Positions 25,811 through 35,199 of a stretch of DNA of 64,000 nucleotides are shown here, one piece after another. The notes beneath the pieces were generated by a model, which searched no databases, was not told the origin of the DNA, and was given only the letters and a program-made list of their open reading frames with translations. The translations under genes and the position numbers were made by a program. Position 1 is the first letter of the stretch, and each line of letters opens with the position of its first letter. The stretch spans positions 1-64,000 of the forward strand of contig JBCAZH010000008.1 of assembly GCA_038533155.1 (NCBI GenBank), given 5' to 3'. Origin of the DNA: CALBPI01 sp038533155. Its GTDB lineage: Bacteria > Pseudomonadota > Gammaproteobacteria > Steroidobacterales > Woeseiaceae.

Positions 25811-28093
25811 ATGTTAAATAGCGAATTAGAGTACTGCCTGAACGAGGCCTTTCAGACGGCGAGAGATCAGCGGCATGAGTACATGACCGTAGAGCATCTC
25901 CTGCTCGCCATTCTGGACATTCCCGAAGTACACGCCGTGCTACGGGCAGTCGATGGCGACCCGGATCGCTTGCGCCGCGAGTTGGAGGAGGTGATCGCAC
26001 AGACCACACCAACACTCGATGTTGAGTCCGAGCAGGATGTTCAGCCGACGCTGGGATTCCAGCGGGTGCTGCAACGCGCCGTGTTCCACGTTCAATCCAG
26101 CAACAAATCGGAAGTGACGGGCGTGAACGTGCTTGTGGCGATTTTCAGCGAGAAGCAGTCGCAAGCGGTGTACTTATTGAACTTGCAGGACGTGACCCGT
26201 CTGGACGTTGTGAACTACATCTCACACGGTGGCAGCGCGGTGGAGCAGTTTGAAGGCGGGGATGAGTCGGCGACGCTTGGTGAAGACAGCGGAGAATCTC
26301 CGAAGTCTGCGTTGGTCGAGTTTGCGACTAACCTTAATGAGGAAGCCGAAGCAGGCAATATCGATCCGTTGATCGGACGCACGTTGGAGGTCGAGCGTAC
26401 GATCGAAATCCTCTGCCGACGGCGCAAGAACAATCCGCTGTACGTTGGTGAGGCGGGCGTCGGCAAGACCGCGATCGCCGAGGGACTTGCGCGGTTGATT
26501 GTCGAGGAAAAGGTGCCGGAAGTATTGCTTGGCGCGACGATCTATTCGTTGGATATGGGCGCGTTGGTCGCCGGAACAAAATACCGCGGCGACTTCGAAA
26601 AGCGGTTAAAGGGCGTCGTCGCCGAGCTGGCCAAACAGCCGCAGGCGGTACTGTTTATCGACGAGATCCACACCATTATCGGGGCAGGCGCTGCGTCCGG
26701 TGGGGTGATGGATGCGTCCAATCTGATCAAGCCAGTGCTTGCCAACGGCAAACTCCGCTGCATCGGTTCGACGACCTACCAGGAATATCGAGGCATTTTT
26801 GAGAAAGATCATGCTTTGGCGCGACGCTTTCAGAAGATCGATATTCCTGAGCCGAGCGTTGAGGAGACAATCCAGATATTGACAGGGCTTCAGAGTCGTT
26901 TCGAGGAGCATCACGGGGTGCGCTACGATGCGGATGCGCTTGAGGCCGCCGCGCAGCTTGCGGCTCGGCACATCAACGACCGACAGCTACCCGACAAAGC
27001 GATCGATGTTATTGACGAGGCGGGAGCCAACTTGCGACTGCGACCGGAATCCGAACGTCCCGACTCGGTCACCGTTGAGACGGTGCAAAATATCGTCGCG
27101 CGCATGGCGCGAATTCCTGCGGCGAGCGTTTCTGCGTCCGATCGCAAGACGCTGCAAAATCTGGAGCGTGATCTGAAGATGGTGATCTTCGGGCAGGATT
27201 CGGCGATCGAAGCGCTGTCATCCGCGATCAAAATGGCACGCTCGGGCTTGAACGAGGAAGAAAAGCCGGTTGGCTCGTTCCTCTTCGCTGGGCCAACCGG
27301 CGTCGGTAAAACCGAAGTCACCCGACAACTCGCGAAGAGTCTTGGCATTGAGCTGTTGCGGTTCGATATGTCGGAATACATGGAACGACACACGGTCTCG
27401 CGTCTGATCGGTGCACCCCCGGGCTATGTTGGCTACGACCAAGGTGGTCTTTTGACCGAAGCGGTCTCAAAGAACCCGCATGCCGTGGTTTTGCTGGATG
27501 AGATCGAAAAGGCTCATCCGGAAGTGTTCAACCTGCTATTGCAGGTCATGGATCACGGCACATTAACCGACAACAATGGGCGCAAAGCGGATTTCCGTAA
27601 CGTTGTCTTAGTGATGACTACCAACTCCGGCGCGCGTGAAATGAGTCGTGCCTCCATCGGATTTACGGAACAAGACCACTCCACGGACGGCATGGAGGTG
27701 ATTCGCAAGACGTTTACACCTGAATTCCGCAATCGCCTCGATGCGATCATTCAATTCGACCCGCTCGATGCGCATTCCATTGCCAGAGTGGTGGACAAGC
27801 TTGTGGTCGAGCTCGAGGGCCGCCTACTGAGCAATAACGTCACACTGGAGTTGGACGATAGTGCTCGTGATTGGATTGCGGATCGGGGTTACGACCAAGC
27901 GATGGGTGCACGGCCGATGGCTCGGGTCATCCAAAAGTACATCAAGCGTGCGCTTGCCGATGACCTGTTGTTCGGAGACCTTGCCGACGGCGGGCACGTC
28001 ACCGTGACGGTGGAAGGCGGGGAGCTCGTTCTGAAGCGTGAACCTGCGACGCAGGTTCGGGAACTGGCGGCGCCGGAAGAGGGCGAAGCCTGA
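25811..28093 (+). CDS. clpA: ATP-dependent Clp protease ATP-binding subunit ClpA
   Basis: 760 residues. ClpA unfolds substrates and feeds them into ClpP. The N-domain (residues 1-145) is the ClpS docking site. The first AAA+ module has Walker A GEAGVGKTAIAEGLA (about 215) and the second GPTGVGKTEVTRQLA (about 495), with LLDEIEKAHPEVFNLLLQVMD as Walker B of the second. The C-terminus is acidic. ClpP is not in this window. Convergent with infA; a GC hairpin spans the junction but lacks a U-tract. Confidence 0.97.
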   Translation: MLNSELEYCLNEAFQTARDQRHEYMTVEHLLLAILDIPEVHAVLRAVDGDPDRLRRELEEVIAQTTPTLDVESEQDVQPTLGFQRVLQRAVFHVQSSNKSEVTGVNVLVAIFSEKQSQAVYLLNLQDVTRLDVVNYISHGGSAVEQFEGGDESATLGEDSGESPKSALVEFATNLNEEAEAGNIDPLIGRTLEVERTIEILCRRRKNNPLYVGEAGVGKTAIAEGLARLIVEEKVPEVLLGATIYSLDMGALVAGTKYRGDFEKRLKGVVAELAKQPQAVLFIDEIHTIIGAGAASGGVMDASNLIKPVLANGKLRCIGSTTYQEYRGIFEKDHALARRFQKIDIPEPSVEETIQILTGLQSRFEEHHGVRYDADALEAAAQLAARHINDRQLPDKAIDVIDEAGANLRLRPESERPDSVTVETVQNIVARMARIPAASVSASDRKTLQNLERDLKMVIFGQDSAIEALSSAIKMARSGLNEEEKPVGSFLFAGPTGVGKTEVTRQLAKSLGIELLRFDMSEYMERHTVSRLIGAPPGYVGYDQGGLLTEAVSKNPHAVVLLDEIEKAHPEVFNLLLQVMDHGTLTDNNGRKADFRNVVLVMTTNSGAREMSRASIGFTEQDHSTDGMEVIRKTFTPEFRNRLDAIIQFDPLDAHSIARVVDKLVVELEGRLLSNNVTLELDDSARDWIADRGYDQAMGARPMARVIQKYIKRALADDLLFGDLADGGHVTVTVEGGELVLKREPATQVRELAAPEEGEA

Positions 28094-28108
28094 GCGACGC
28101 GGCCGGGA

Positions 28109-28327
28109 TTAACGGCCGCGGTAAACGATACGACCTTTGGTGAGGTCGTACGGGGTCAGCTCTACGGTGACCTTATCGCCCGTCAAAATCCGAATGTAAT
28201 GCTTGCGCATTTTTCCGGAGATGTGTGCGGTCACGTTGTGGCCGTTTTCCAATTCGACCCGAAACGTTGTGTTGGGCAGGGTGTCAGTGACTACCCCTTC
28301 CATTTGAATGGCTTCTTCTTTCGCCAA
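28109..28327 (-). CDS. infA: Translation initiation factor IF-1 (TTG start)
   Basis: 72 residues. IF-1 binds the A site of the 30S subunit during initiation. The sequence AKEEAIQMEGVV is the standard N-terminus and the OB fold spans the whole protein. The start is decided by the ribosome site: GGAGG is followed by 8 bases and then TTG, giving M-AKEEAI. The ATG six bases earlier (28333) would leave only 2 bases after GGAGG. The gene lies between clpA and aat as in E. coli. Confidence 0.96.
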   Translation of the reverse strand: MAKEEAIQMEGVVTDTLPNTTFRVELENGHNVTAHISGKMRKHYIRILTGDKVTVELTPYDLTKGRIVYRGR

Positions 28328-28411
28328 AAACATATCCTCCAAAGGTTGCGGGCGGCATTGTCGGCAATAGGTCGTCGAATTGCAATGACCTGCGTCAAGG
28401 CTGTGGCGAAC

Positions 28412-29125
28412 TTACAACAACGCCGCAACAGAGCAATGGATGGGGTCGGGGTGCCAAGGTTTCAAGTCTTGGACAATCTCCGCGAGCCGCGTTGTGTAGG
28501 CGTTGCGGGATATTTCGATAGCGCCCAATGAAGCCAAGTGCGGTGTGTGCATTTGGCAGTCGACTAGCGCGAAGCTGTCGGCATGGATCAGGCGACATAG
28601 TGAGAACAGTGCGATCTTAGATGCATCGGTCACGCGCATGAACATCGACTCGCCACAAAACAGTCGGTCGATCGCCACCCCGTAGATGCCGCCGACGAGT
28701 TCTTCATCCAACCAGACCTCGAGGCTATGCGCCCAGCCCAAATCATGAAGACGTTGGTAGGCATGCCGCATATCATCGGTGATCCAGGTTTCGGACTCCG
28801 ATTGGCGCGGTTCTGCGCAGCCACGCACCACGTCATCGAACGCACGGTTCATTGTGACAGTCCAAGCGTTACGGCGAATTGAGCGACGCAAGCTGCGACT
28901 GAGATGAAACCGTTCCGGCGGTAGCACCGTGCGCGGATCCGGGCACCACCACAAAATGGGCTGTCCTTCGCTGAACCAAGGAAACACTCCGATGCGATAG
29001 GCTGCCAGCAATCGAGCGGGGGATAGATCGCCGCCAGCAGCGAGCAGCCCGTTCGGGTCGCGCAGCGCTTGTTGGATCGGTGGGAACGCCACGCCCTCGT
29101 CGACACCCAACCAATACAGGCTCAC
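28412..29125 (-). CDS. aat: Leucyl/phenylalanyl-tRNA-protein transferase
   Basis: 237 residues. Aat adds Leu or Phe from charged tRNA to proteins that begin with Lys or Arg, so that ClpS-ClpAP degrades them. The family motifs are clear: NGLLAAGGDLSPARLLAAYR, GIFPW-like VFPWFSEGQPILWW, and LVGGIYGVAIDRLFCGESMF. The length is close to that of the E. coli enzyme. Its stop is about 85 bases ahead of infA, and its start overlaps the stop of the upstream acyltransferase-like gene by four bases (ATGA), so the two are translationally coupled. Confidence 0.97.
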   Translation of the reverse strand: MSLYWLGVDEGVAFPPIQQALRDPNGLLAAGGDLSPARLLAAYRIGVFPWFSEGQPILWWCPDPRTVLPPERFHLSRSLRRSIRRNAWTVTMNRAFDDVVRGCAEPRQSESETWITDDMRHAYQRLHDLGWAHSLEVWLDEELVGGIYGVAIDRLFCGESMFMRVTDASKIALFSLCRLIHADSFALVDCQMHTPHLASLGAIEISRNAYTTRLAEIVQDLKPWHPDPIHCSVAALL

Positions 29126-30285
29126 TCTTGTTCCCTTTCTGAGCCCTTGCGGTACGGTACGTGCGCCGCGACGCCATCCATATACGCATCAACCCCCCGA
29201 GCTTCTTGGGCAAGATAGTCCGTGATTGCATCTGCAAAAGCAGGTTCAGCCAACCAGTGGGCTGATCCTGTTTCGCAAGGAACGAAGCCACGAGCGACTT
29301 TGTGTTCGCCTTGCGTTCCCGGTTCGTACCGACTGATGTTGTTCGCGATACAGAACTCGATGCCTTGGTAGTAGCAAGTCTCGAAGTGAAGGCTGTGAAA
29401 CTCGCTTTGACTACCCCAATATCGACCCAGCAACACATCGTCCTCGTGCAAAAGAATTGCTGCGGCGACCGGCGTGTTTTCGTGCTCTGCAAGGACGATG
29501 ACGAGCGGATTGTTCGGTGCTTGGCGCAGTTGTTCGAAGAAGCCAAGACTTAAGTAGGGTTCGTGCCCGCGCGCGAGGAAGGTAAAACTGCAAAGTCGCC
29601 AGGCCTCCGCCATGATTTCTTCAGTGATTTGCGCGCCGACGAGGATGCGATGTGACACACCCGCTTCGCGCACGCGACGTCGCTCTCTGTTGACGTTTTT
29701 TCGCTTCTTGCTGCTGAAAGTCCCAACGAACTGTTCAAAACTCTGGTATTCCCGATTGAACCAATGGAACTGACAATCCTTGCGAAGCAGCAGGTCTTGG
29801 TCGATACACCACTGCCGTTCGCTTTCCGTCAAGAACTGAAGGTGCAACGACGAGAATCCGTGTTGTTGCGCGAATCCGAGCGCAATCTGGAGGAGGTTGA
29901 CTCGAACCGATTCGTCCGCGTCATCGGCCACCAAGAATTTGGGCGCCGTTGCCGGCGTGAACGGAGTGGCGCTAATCAACTTTGGGTAGTAACGAATGCC
30001 GGCGCGCTGATAGGCCTGTGCCCAACTCCAGTCGAAGATGAACTCTCCCCATGAGTGTGCTTTTTGATACAGCGGTAGAGCGCCGATCAGTCGCTCGTCC
30101 TGGCGGATTGAGATATGGCACGGCTGCCAGCCGGTTTCGTTAGAGACACTGCCAGAGCTTTCCGCAAGCGCCAAAAACCGATGGCGCAGGTGTGGATTGC
30201 CGCGCGGGACTAGCGAATCCCACTCTGCAGCTGGGATCTCGGCGAGGCTGAGGTGAATTTTGGCGTCGAGCTGCGCTTCGGTCAT
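29122..30285 (-). CDS. GNAT-fold protein of the COG3146 (peptidogalycan biosynthesis-like) family
   Basis: 387 residues from the ATG at 30285; the frame is open further upstream, but the family begins near IHLSLAEIPAAEWDSLV. These proteins have a FemABX-like GNAT fold, and their biochemical role is not established. Motifs seen: NPHLRHRFLALAESSGSV, SWGEFIFDWSWAQAYQRAG (tryptophan-rich), and FSSKKRKNVNRERRRV, then FLARGHEPYLSLGFFEQL. It overlaps aat by four bases. In many gammaproteobacteria a member of this family sits next to aat, so a link to N-end modification is possible, but this is inference. Confidence 0.85.
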   Translation of the reverse strand: MTEAQLDAKIHLSLAEIPAAEWDSLVPRGNPHLRHRFLALAESSGSVSNETGWQPCHISIRQDERLIGALPLYQKAHSWGEFIFDWSWAQAYQRAGIRYYPKLISATPFTPATAPKFLVADDADESVRVNLLQIALGFAQQHGFSSLHLQFLTESERQWCIDQDLLLRKDCQFHWFNREYQSFEQFVGTFSSKKRKNVNRERRRVREAGVSHRILVGAQITEEIMAEAWRLCSFTFLARGHEPYLSLGFFEQLRQAPNNPLVIVLAEHENTPVAAAILLHEDDVLLGRYWGSQSEFHSLHFETCYYQGIEFCIANNISRYEPGTQGEHKVARGFVPCETGSAHWLAEPAFADAITDYLAQEARGVDAYMDGVAAHVPYRKGSEREQE

Positions 30286-30365
30286 GCATCGTCCGTGGAT
30301 TTGCCAAACCCAGCCGCGCATCATGTCGGCGCCAGAACTGCCTGGGTTTGTAATAAGATACCGGT

Positions 30366-32696
30366 ATGCCGCGAACAAGCACAACAACTCGGTCCAGCGC
30401 TAGCGCTGGGGTCAAAGGCTTACAAACCTCGATGACACGGTCGCTTCGTGAAGGGGCGTTATATCTTCTTGGGATGCTCGCCGTGATCTTGCTGGTGGCG
30501 TTGTATACCTACCACCCAGATGATCCGGGTTTTAGTCATGCCGGTAGTGGCGAGCGAATTCGAAACACGATTTCAATTGCAGGCGCGTACTTCGCGGATT
30601 CCGCGTTTCTGTGGTTTGGCCGACCTGCCTATCTGTTCCCACTGATGGTGTTTTTCGCGGGATACCTTGTGTACCGCGAGCGAGAGAATCCGGAACCGTT
30701 GGAAAAGGGCGTGTTCGCGCTTCGGTTTGCTGGTTTCATTGCCACGCTCGCCGCAAGCTGCGGTCTGGCAACGCTGCATTTCTCCGGTGGTGGGCTGCCG
30801 GGCACCGCCGGCGGTGCTTTAGGCGATGCCGTGGGCAACGGTCTATCTGCGATCGCCGGTTCCCTGGGCGCCACGTTGCTCTTGTTGGCTGCGTGGTTCG
30901 CAGCGGCCTCCGTTTTCTCCGGTGTGTCTTGGTTGGCGGTGATGGATCGGCTGGGCGCATGGATCTTGGCCAGCGCTGATCGCTTCCAAACTTGGCGTGA
31001 CCAATGGAAAGACAAAGCGGAAGGTCGCCGCGTGCAACAGCAACGCAAAGAGACGCTGCGTGTTGCCAGAGCAAAAACCGACAAGCGGTCGAAGCCGCGC
31101 ATCGAACCCACGGTTCGGCGCGAGGAAACCAGTGTCCGAGCGGAGCACGAGCGACAGGTCCGGTTATTCGAACAAGCGGCCCCGGGTGAACTGCCACCAC
31201 TGTCGTTGCTTGATGATCCGCAACCAGTCGAGGGGGGGTACTCCGAGGAATCGCTTGAGAAAATGTCCCGATTGGTTGAACTCAAGCTGCGGGATTTTGG
31301 CATCGAAGTTCAAGTGGTATCGGTTCAGCCCGGTCCGATCATTACGCGGTTCGAACTGGAACCTGCGCCTGGTGTGAAATCCGCGCAGATCTCTAATCTC
31401 GCGAAAGACCTGGCCCGGTCATTGTCAGTCATCGCTGTACGGGTGGTTGAAGTCATCCCTGGGCGCTCTGTCATCGGACTCGAAATACCGAACGAAAAAC
31501 GCGAACTCGTCACGCTTGGCGAGATTTTGCGATCGCGCGCGTATGACGACTCGAACTCGCCGCTGACGTTGGCGCTTGGCAAGGACATTGGAGGGTCATC
31601 CAAGATCGCAGATCTTGCGCGCATGCCGCACCTGCTGATTGCGGGTACCACGGGTTCGGGTAAATCCGTCGCGATCAACGCGATGGTGTTGAGCCTACTG
31701 TACAAAGCGACGCCGGATCAGGTTCGCCTCATCATGATCGACCCCAAGATGCTTGAGTTGAGTGTCTACGAAGGGATTCCGCATCTGTTGGCGCCTGTGG
31801 TTACCGACATGAAAGAGGCGGCCAATGCGCTGCGCTGGTGTGTCGCGGAAATGGAACGCCGTTACAAACTGATGGCGGCGCTGGGCGTCCGAAATATTGG
31901 TGGTTACAACCGCAAGGTCCGCGATGCTGAGGATGCGGGTCAACCGTTGACCGATCCACTCTGGCAGCCGCCGGATTTGATTGACGAAGATCGGCCACCT
32001 CCGGAGGCACCCACGCTAACGACGTTGCCGTTTATTGTCGTGATTATTGACGAGTTAGCCGACATGATGATGATCGTCGGCAAGAAAGTTGAGGAGCTGA
32101 TCGCTCGATTGGCGCAAAAAGCGCGTGCTTCTGGAATCCACATGATCCTTGCGACGCAGCGCCCGAGCGTCGATGTCATTACGGGCCTGATCAAAGCCAA
32201 TGTGCCCGCTCGAATCGCGTTCCAGGTGTCGGCTAAAGTCGACTCGAGAACGATTCTCGACCAGCAGGGTGCCGAGATGCTTCTGGGCCATGGGGATATG
32301 CTGTATTTGCCGCCGGGAACGTCGCTACCCGAGCGGGTCCACGGTGCGTTTGTGTCGGACAATGAAGTCCATTCTGTGGTTAGTTCCCTCTGCAGTAGCA
32401 GTCAACCCACTTACATCGATGAGGTGTTGACCGGCCCGACCACGCCAGTGCCCGGTATGCCGGACGTCGCAGGTGCCGCTGCATCGGACGCTGAACAGGA
32501 CGCGTTGTACGACCAAGCGGTCGCGATCGTATTGGAAACACGCAAAGCGTCGATCTCCGGTGTGCAGCGTAGACTCAAGATCGGCTACAACCGCGCAGCC
32601 CGAATCGTCGAGGCGATGGAGGAAGCGGGTTTGGTAGGCCCACTGGAATCCAACGGTAGTCGCGAGGTCTTGGCACCAGCGCCACCGAAAGACTAA
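30366..32696 (+). CDS. ftsK: DNA translocase FtsK
   Basis: 776 residues. FtsK pumps chromosome ends across the septum and activates XerCD at dif. Four membrane helices occupy the first 200 residues (LYLLGMLAVILLVALYTY and later segments), so it anchors at the division site. The linker is short (about residues 200-270), unlike the very long one in E. coli. The motor has Walker A GTTGSGKSVAINAMV (about 425) and the IIDELADMMM Walker B. The C-terminal gamma domain (about 715-776; SGVQRRLKIGYNRAARIVE) reads KOPS. An in-frame ATG at 30432 is a possible alternative start. Confidence 0.97.
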   Translation: MPRTSTTTRSSASAGVKGLQTSMTRSLREGALYLLGMLAVILLVALYTYHPDDPGFSHAGSGERIRNTISIAGAYFADSAFLWFGRPAYLFPLMVFFAGYLVYRERENPEPLEKGVFALRFAGFIATLAASCGLATLHFSGGGLPGTAGGALGDAVGNGLSAIAGSLGATLLLLAAWFAAASVFSGVSWLAVMDRLGAWILASADRFQTWRDQWKDKAEGRRVQQQRKETLRVARAKTDKRSKPRIEPTVRREETSVRAEHERQVRLFEQAAPGELPPLSLLDDPQPVEGGYSEESLEKMSRLVELKLRDFGIEVQVVSVQPGPIITRFELEPAPGVKSAQISNLAKDLARSLSVIAVRVVEVIPGRSVIGLEIPNEKRELVTLGEILRSRAYDDSNSPLTLALGKDIGGSSKIADLARMPHLLIAGTTGSGKSVAINAMVLSLLYKATPDQVRLIMIDPKMLELSVYEGIPHLLAPVVTDMKEAANALRWCVAEMERRYKLMAALGVRNIGGYNRKVRDAEDAGQPLTDPLWQPPDLIDEDRPPPEAPTLTTLPFIVVIIDELADMMMIVGKKVEELIARLAQKARASGIHMILATQRPSVDVITGLIKANVPARIAFQVSAKVDSRTILDQQGAEMLLGHGDMLYLPPGTSLPERVHGAFVSDNEVHSVVSSLCSSSQPTYIDEVLTGPTTPVPGMPDVAGAAASDAEQDALYDQAVAIVLETRKASISGVQRRLKIGYNRAARIVEAMEEAGLVGPLESNGSREVLAPAPPKD

Positions 32697-32740
32697 GTCG
32701 GTTCAGTTCCAGTTCATTGCATCAGTGAGATGATGAGCAC

Positions 32741-33493
32741 ATGAGAGTTCAAATGAAGATCCGCGAGTGGATTGGGCTAACCGCCCTGTGCGCCGGTTTG
32801 ATCAGTGGTGTCAGCCAGGCCCAATCGGACGGCGAAGCGCTCAAGGCGCGAGGCGAAGCGAGGCTTGAGTCTTTCGTGACGGAAGTACAGACACTGAGCG
32901 GATCGTTCACGCAAACGGTTTACGGTGCCGACGGCACATTCGATGATGAGTACACTGGCGGTTTCGCCGTGCATCGACCGGGCCGATTTCGCTGGTCCTA
33001 CGAATCGCCTTATGAGCAACTTTTGGTCGCGGATGGACAACGGCTCTGGAACTACGACATCGATCTTGAGCAGATTAGCGTCACCGATCAGTCGACGGCG
33101 CTTGGGCAATCGCCTGCGAAGATTCTGAGTGGCACTGCGGACGCGTTGCAGTCATTGGAAATCCAAGGTGCTTTCGAGTCCGAGGGTGTGTTGTGGGTCC
33201 AGATGGCCGTACTCGACGACACTAGTGATTTCGCAGCGCTCAGGTTTGGCTTTGAGGTCGACGCCGGCCGCCTGGCTGGCATGCAAGTCACCGATAATCT
33301 CGGGCAGCTTACGGTGATTGAGTTTCGTGATGTGACAGAGAACCAAACACTCGATGACGAGCTGTTTCGGTTCGTGCCACCACCGAACGCTGATGTCGTA
33401 GGCCTCGAGGAAGCACCTTCCGATACGCAGCCCGCAGCACCACAACGCTCCAACGACGAGGAGGCGAGCGGACCGATCGCTGGCTTGGGATAG
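32741..33493 (+). CDS. lolA: Outer-membrane lipoprotein carrier protein LolA
   Basis: 250 residues. LolA carries lipoproteins from LolCDE through the periplasm to LolB. The signal peptide ends at VSQAQ (about residue 28). FVTEVQTLSGSFTQTVYGADG and GGFAVHRPGRFRWSYESPYEQLLVADG are the family motifs that line the hydrophobic cavity. The C-terminal 30 residues are an extra acidic tail compared with E. coli. It follows ftsK by 44 bases and precedes the VanZ-like gene by 3 bases. The order ftsK-lolA-serS is conserved in gammaproteobacteria, with rarA in place of vanZ in E. coli. Confidence 0.95.
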   Translation: MRVQMKIREWIGLTALCAGLISGVSQAQSDGEALKARGEARLESFVTEVQTLSGSFTQTVYGADGTFDDEYTGGFAVHRPGRFRWSYESPYEQLLVADGQRLWNYDIDLEQISVTDQSTALGQSPAKILSGTADALQSLEIQGAFESEGVLWVQMAVLDDTSDFAALRFGFEVDAGRLAGMQVTDNLGQLTVIEFRDVTENQTLDDELFRFVPPPNADVVGLEEAPSDTQPAAPQRSNDEEASGPIAGLG

Positions 33494-33496
33494 TCG

Positions 33497-33889
33497 ATGC
33501 TAAGGCCATTGAATTGGATGGCCGCTTGGTGGTGCGGCGGCTTCGCCGGACTGGCGATTATTGTTTACCTGCTATTGGATCCGACCCCGCCAGTAAACTC
33601 ATTGCAGTTTCACAGCGACAAGCTGCTTCATTTTCTTGCCTTCGGCGGACTGACGGGCTGGTTCGCCGGTTTGCTGGAGCGTCGTGCTTGGCCCTTTCTC
33701 GCCATTGGTATGCTGGGCTTTGGTCTCGCCACCGAGTTGATCCAAAGCGCGATGAGAATGGGCCGTTTGGCCGAGTTGGGAGACTTTGCGGCGGATGCGG
33801 CAGGGGTCTTGATCGCTTTGCTGCTCGCACGGGTTGGTTTTGAGCACTGGGCACTGTTTTTCGAGCGTTGGTTCCGTCAAAAAGGGTGA
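33497..33889 (+). CDS. VanZ-like membrane protein
   Basis: 130 residues with four predicted membrane helices (about 10-27, 45-60, 65-85, 95-113). The pattern SDKLLHFLAFGGLTGWF, then ATELIQSAMRMGR and AELGDFAADAAGVLIALLL is the VanZ-like signature. In enterococci VanZ gives low teicoplanin resistance. The role of the chromosomal gammaproteobacterial homologues is not known. It lies 3 bases after lolA and 32 bases before serS, so it is probably co-transcribed. Confidence 0.85.
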   Translation: MLRPLNWMAAWWCGGFAGLAIIVYLLLDPTPPVNSLQFHSDKLLHFLAFGGLTGWFAGLLERRAWPFLAIGMLGFGLATELIQSAMRMGRLAELGDFAADAAGVLIALLLARVGFEHWALFFERWFRQKG

Positions 33890-33921
33890 TTCCGTGCGGC
33901 GGCTTGGGTACATTAGCCGCC

Positions 33922-35199
33922 ATGATCGACCCCAAACTTTTGCGCACGGACGCTACAGCCGTCGCTGATGCACTCGCACGACGTCACTTCCATTTCGACG
34001 CTGCTCGGTATGAAGCACTCGAGTCGCGTCGAAAAACCATTCAGCAAGAAACCGAAGCACTTCGCCAGCGCCGCAACGAGAGCGCGAAAGCAATCGGTAT
34101 CGCGAAAGGCAAAGGCGAGGATATCGAGCCATTGCTCGCGGCTCAGAAGACCGCTGCCGATGAATTGAACCAGCACGAAGTTGCATTGGCGGAGATTCAG
34201 TCTGAGCTGGACGAGATCCATTTCGGTCTGCCCAACTTGCTGGATGATGACGTGCCGGACGGCAAGGACGAGCAAGATAATGTGGAGGTTCGCCTCTGGG
34301 GTGAGCCGAAGGTTTTCGATTTTGAACCTAAGGATCATATCGATCTTGGCGAGTCGCTTGGCCGTCTTGATTTTGAAACCGCTAGCCGTCTCTCCGGGGC
34401 GCGATTTGCAGTCATGACCGGGAGTCTTGCGACGCTTCACCGCGCCTTGATTCAATTCATGATTGCAACGCATACGGGAGCTCATGGGTATACAGAGGCT
34501 TACGTGCCTTACCTAGTGGGACCGGATGCGCTTTATGGAACGGGCCAGTTGCCGAAATTCGGGGAAGATCTGTTTAAGGTAGCAGGTGACCGAGAGCTCT
34601 ACTTGATCCCTACCGCAGAAGTGCCGGTGACGAACTTAATGCGTGGGCAAGTTCTGGCGCCCGACCAGTTGCCGCTCCGCTTCGCCACGCATACGCCCTG
34701 TTTTCGTTCCGAAGCCGGGTCTTACGGCCAGGACACTCGCGGCATGATTCGACAGCACCAGTTTGAGAAGGTCGAATTGGTCCATGTGGTTGCACCCGAA
34801 GATTCAAGTGATGCGCTGGAGGTGTTGACCGGCCACGCAGAAGCGATTCTGCAAGCTTTGGATCTGCCCTATCGGGTGGTCGCGTTATGCGCCGGTGATG
34901 TGGGTTTCTCGGCGCGCAAGACCTTCGATCTTGAGGTTTGGCTGCCTGGGCAAAACCGCTATCGGGAGATTTCTTCTTGCAGCAATTGCGGGGACTTTCA
35001 AGCTCGTAGAATGCAGACGCGTTTCCGTGCAGGACCAAAGGAAAAACCGCAGTTGGTGCATACGTTGAACGGGTCGGGGGTTGCCGCTGGGCGTGCGCTC
35101 ATTGCGGTGATGGAGAACTACCAACAAGCAGACGGCAGTATCGTTGTGCCAGACGTACTCCGCCCGTTCATGGGCGGTGTCGAGGTGCTCAAAGCCTAG
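33922..35199 (+). CDS. serS: Seryl-tRNA synthetase
   Basis: 425 residues. It charges tRNA-Ser and tRNA-Sec. The start MIDPKLLRTD is canonical. Residues 30-100 form the coiled-coil arm that contacts the long variable arm of tRNA-Ser. The class II motifs are FRSEAGSYGQDTRGMIRQHQ (motif 2) and GSGVAAGRALIAVMENYQ (motif 3); NRYREISSCSNCGDFQARR is the serine-site region. The stop codon shares the palindrome CTAG with the stop of the convergent mechanosensitive channel gene. A tRNA-Ser gene lies 3.6 kb away. Confidence 0.97.
   Translation: MIDPKLLRTDATAVADALARRHFHFDAARYEALESRRKTIQQETEALRQRRNESAKAIGIAKGKGEDIEPLLAAQKTAADELNQHEVALAEIQSELDEIHFGLPNLLDDDVPDGKDEQDNVEVRLWGEPKVFDFEPKDHIDLGESLGRLDFETASRLSGARFAVMTGSLATLHRALIQFMIATHTGAHGYTEAYVPYLVGPDALYGTGQLPKFGEDLFKVAGDRELYLIPTAEVPVTNLMRGQVLAPDQLPLRFATHTPCFRSEAGSYGQDTRGMIRQHQFEKVELVHVVAPEDSSDALEVLTGHAEAILQALDLPYRVVALCAGDVGFSARKTFDLEVWLPGQNRYREISSCSNCGDFQARRMQTRFRAGPKEKPQLVHTLNGSGVAAGRALIAVMENYQQADGSIVVPDVLRPFMGGVEVLKA

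Noticed and set aside
28099..28119. GCGGCC/GGCCGC hairpin between clpA and infA as a terminator
   Set aside because: It overlaps the infA coding end and has no U-tract on either strand.
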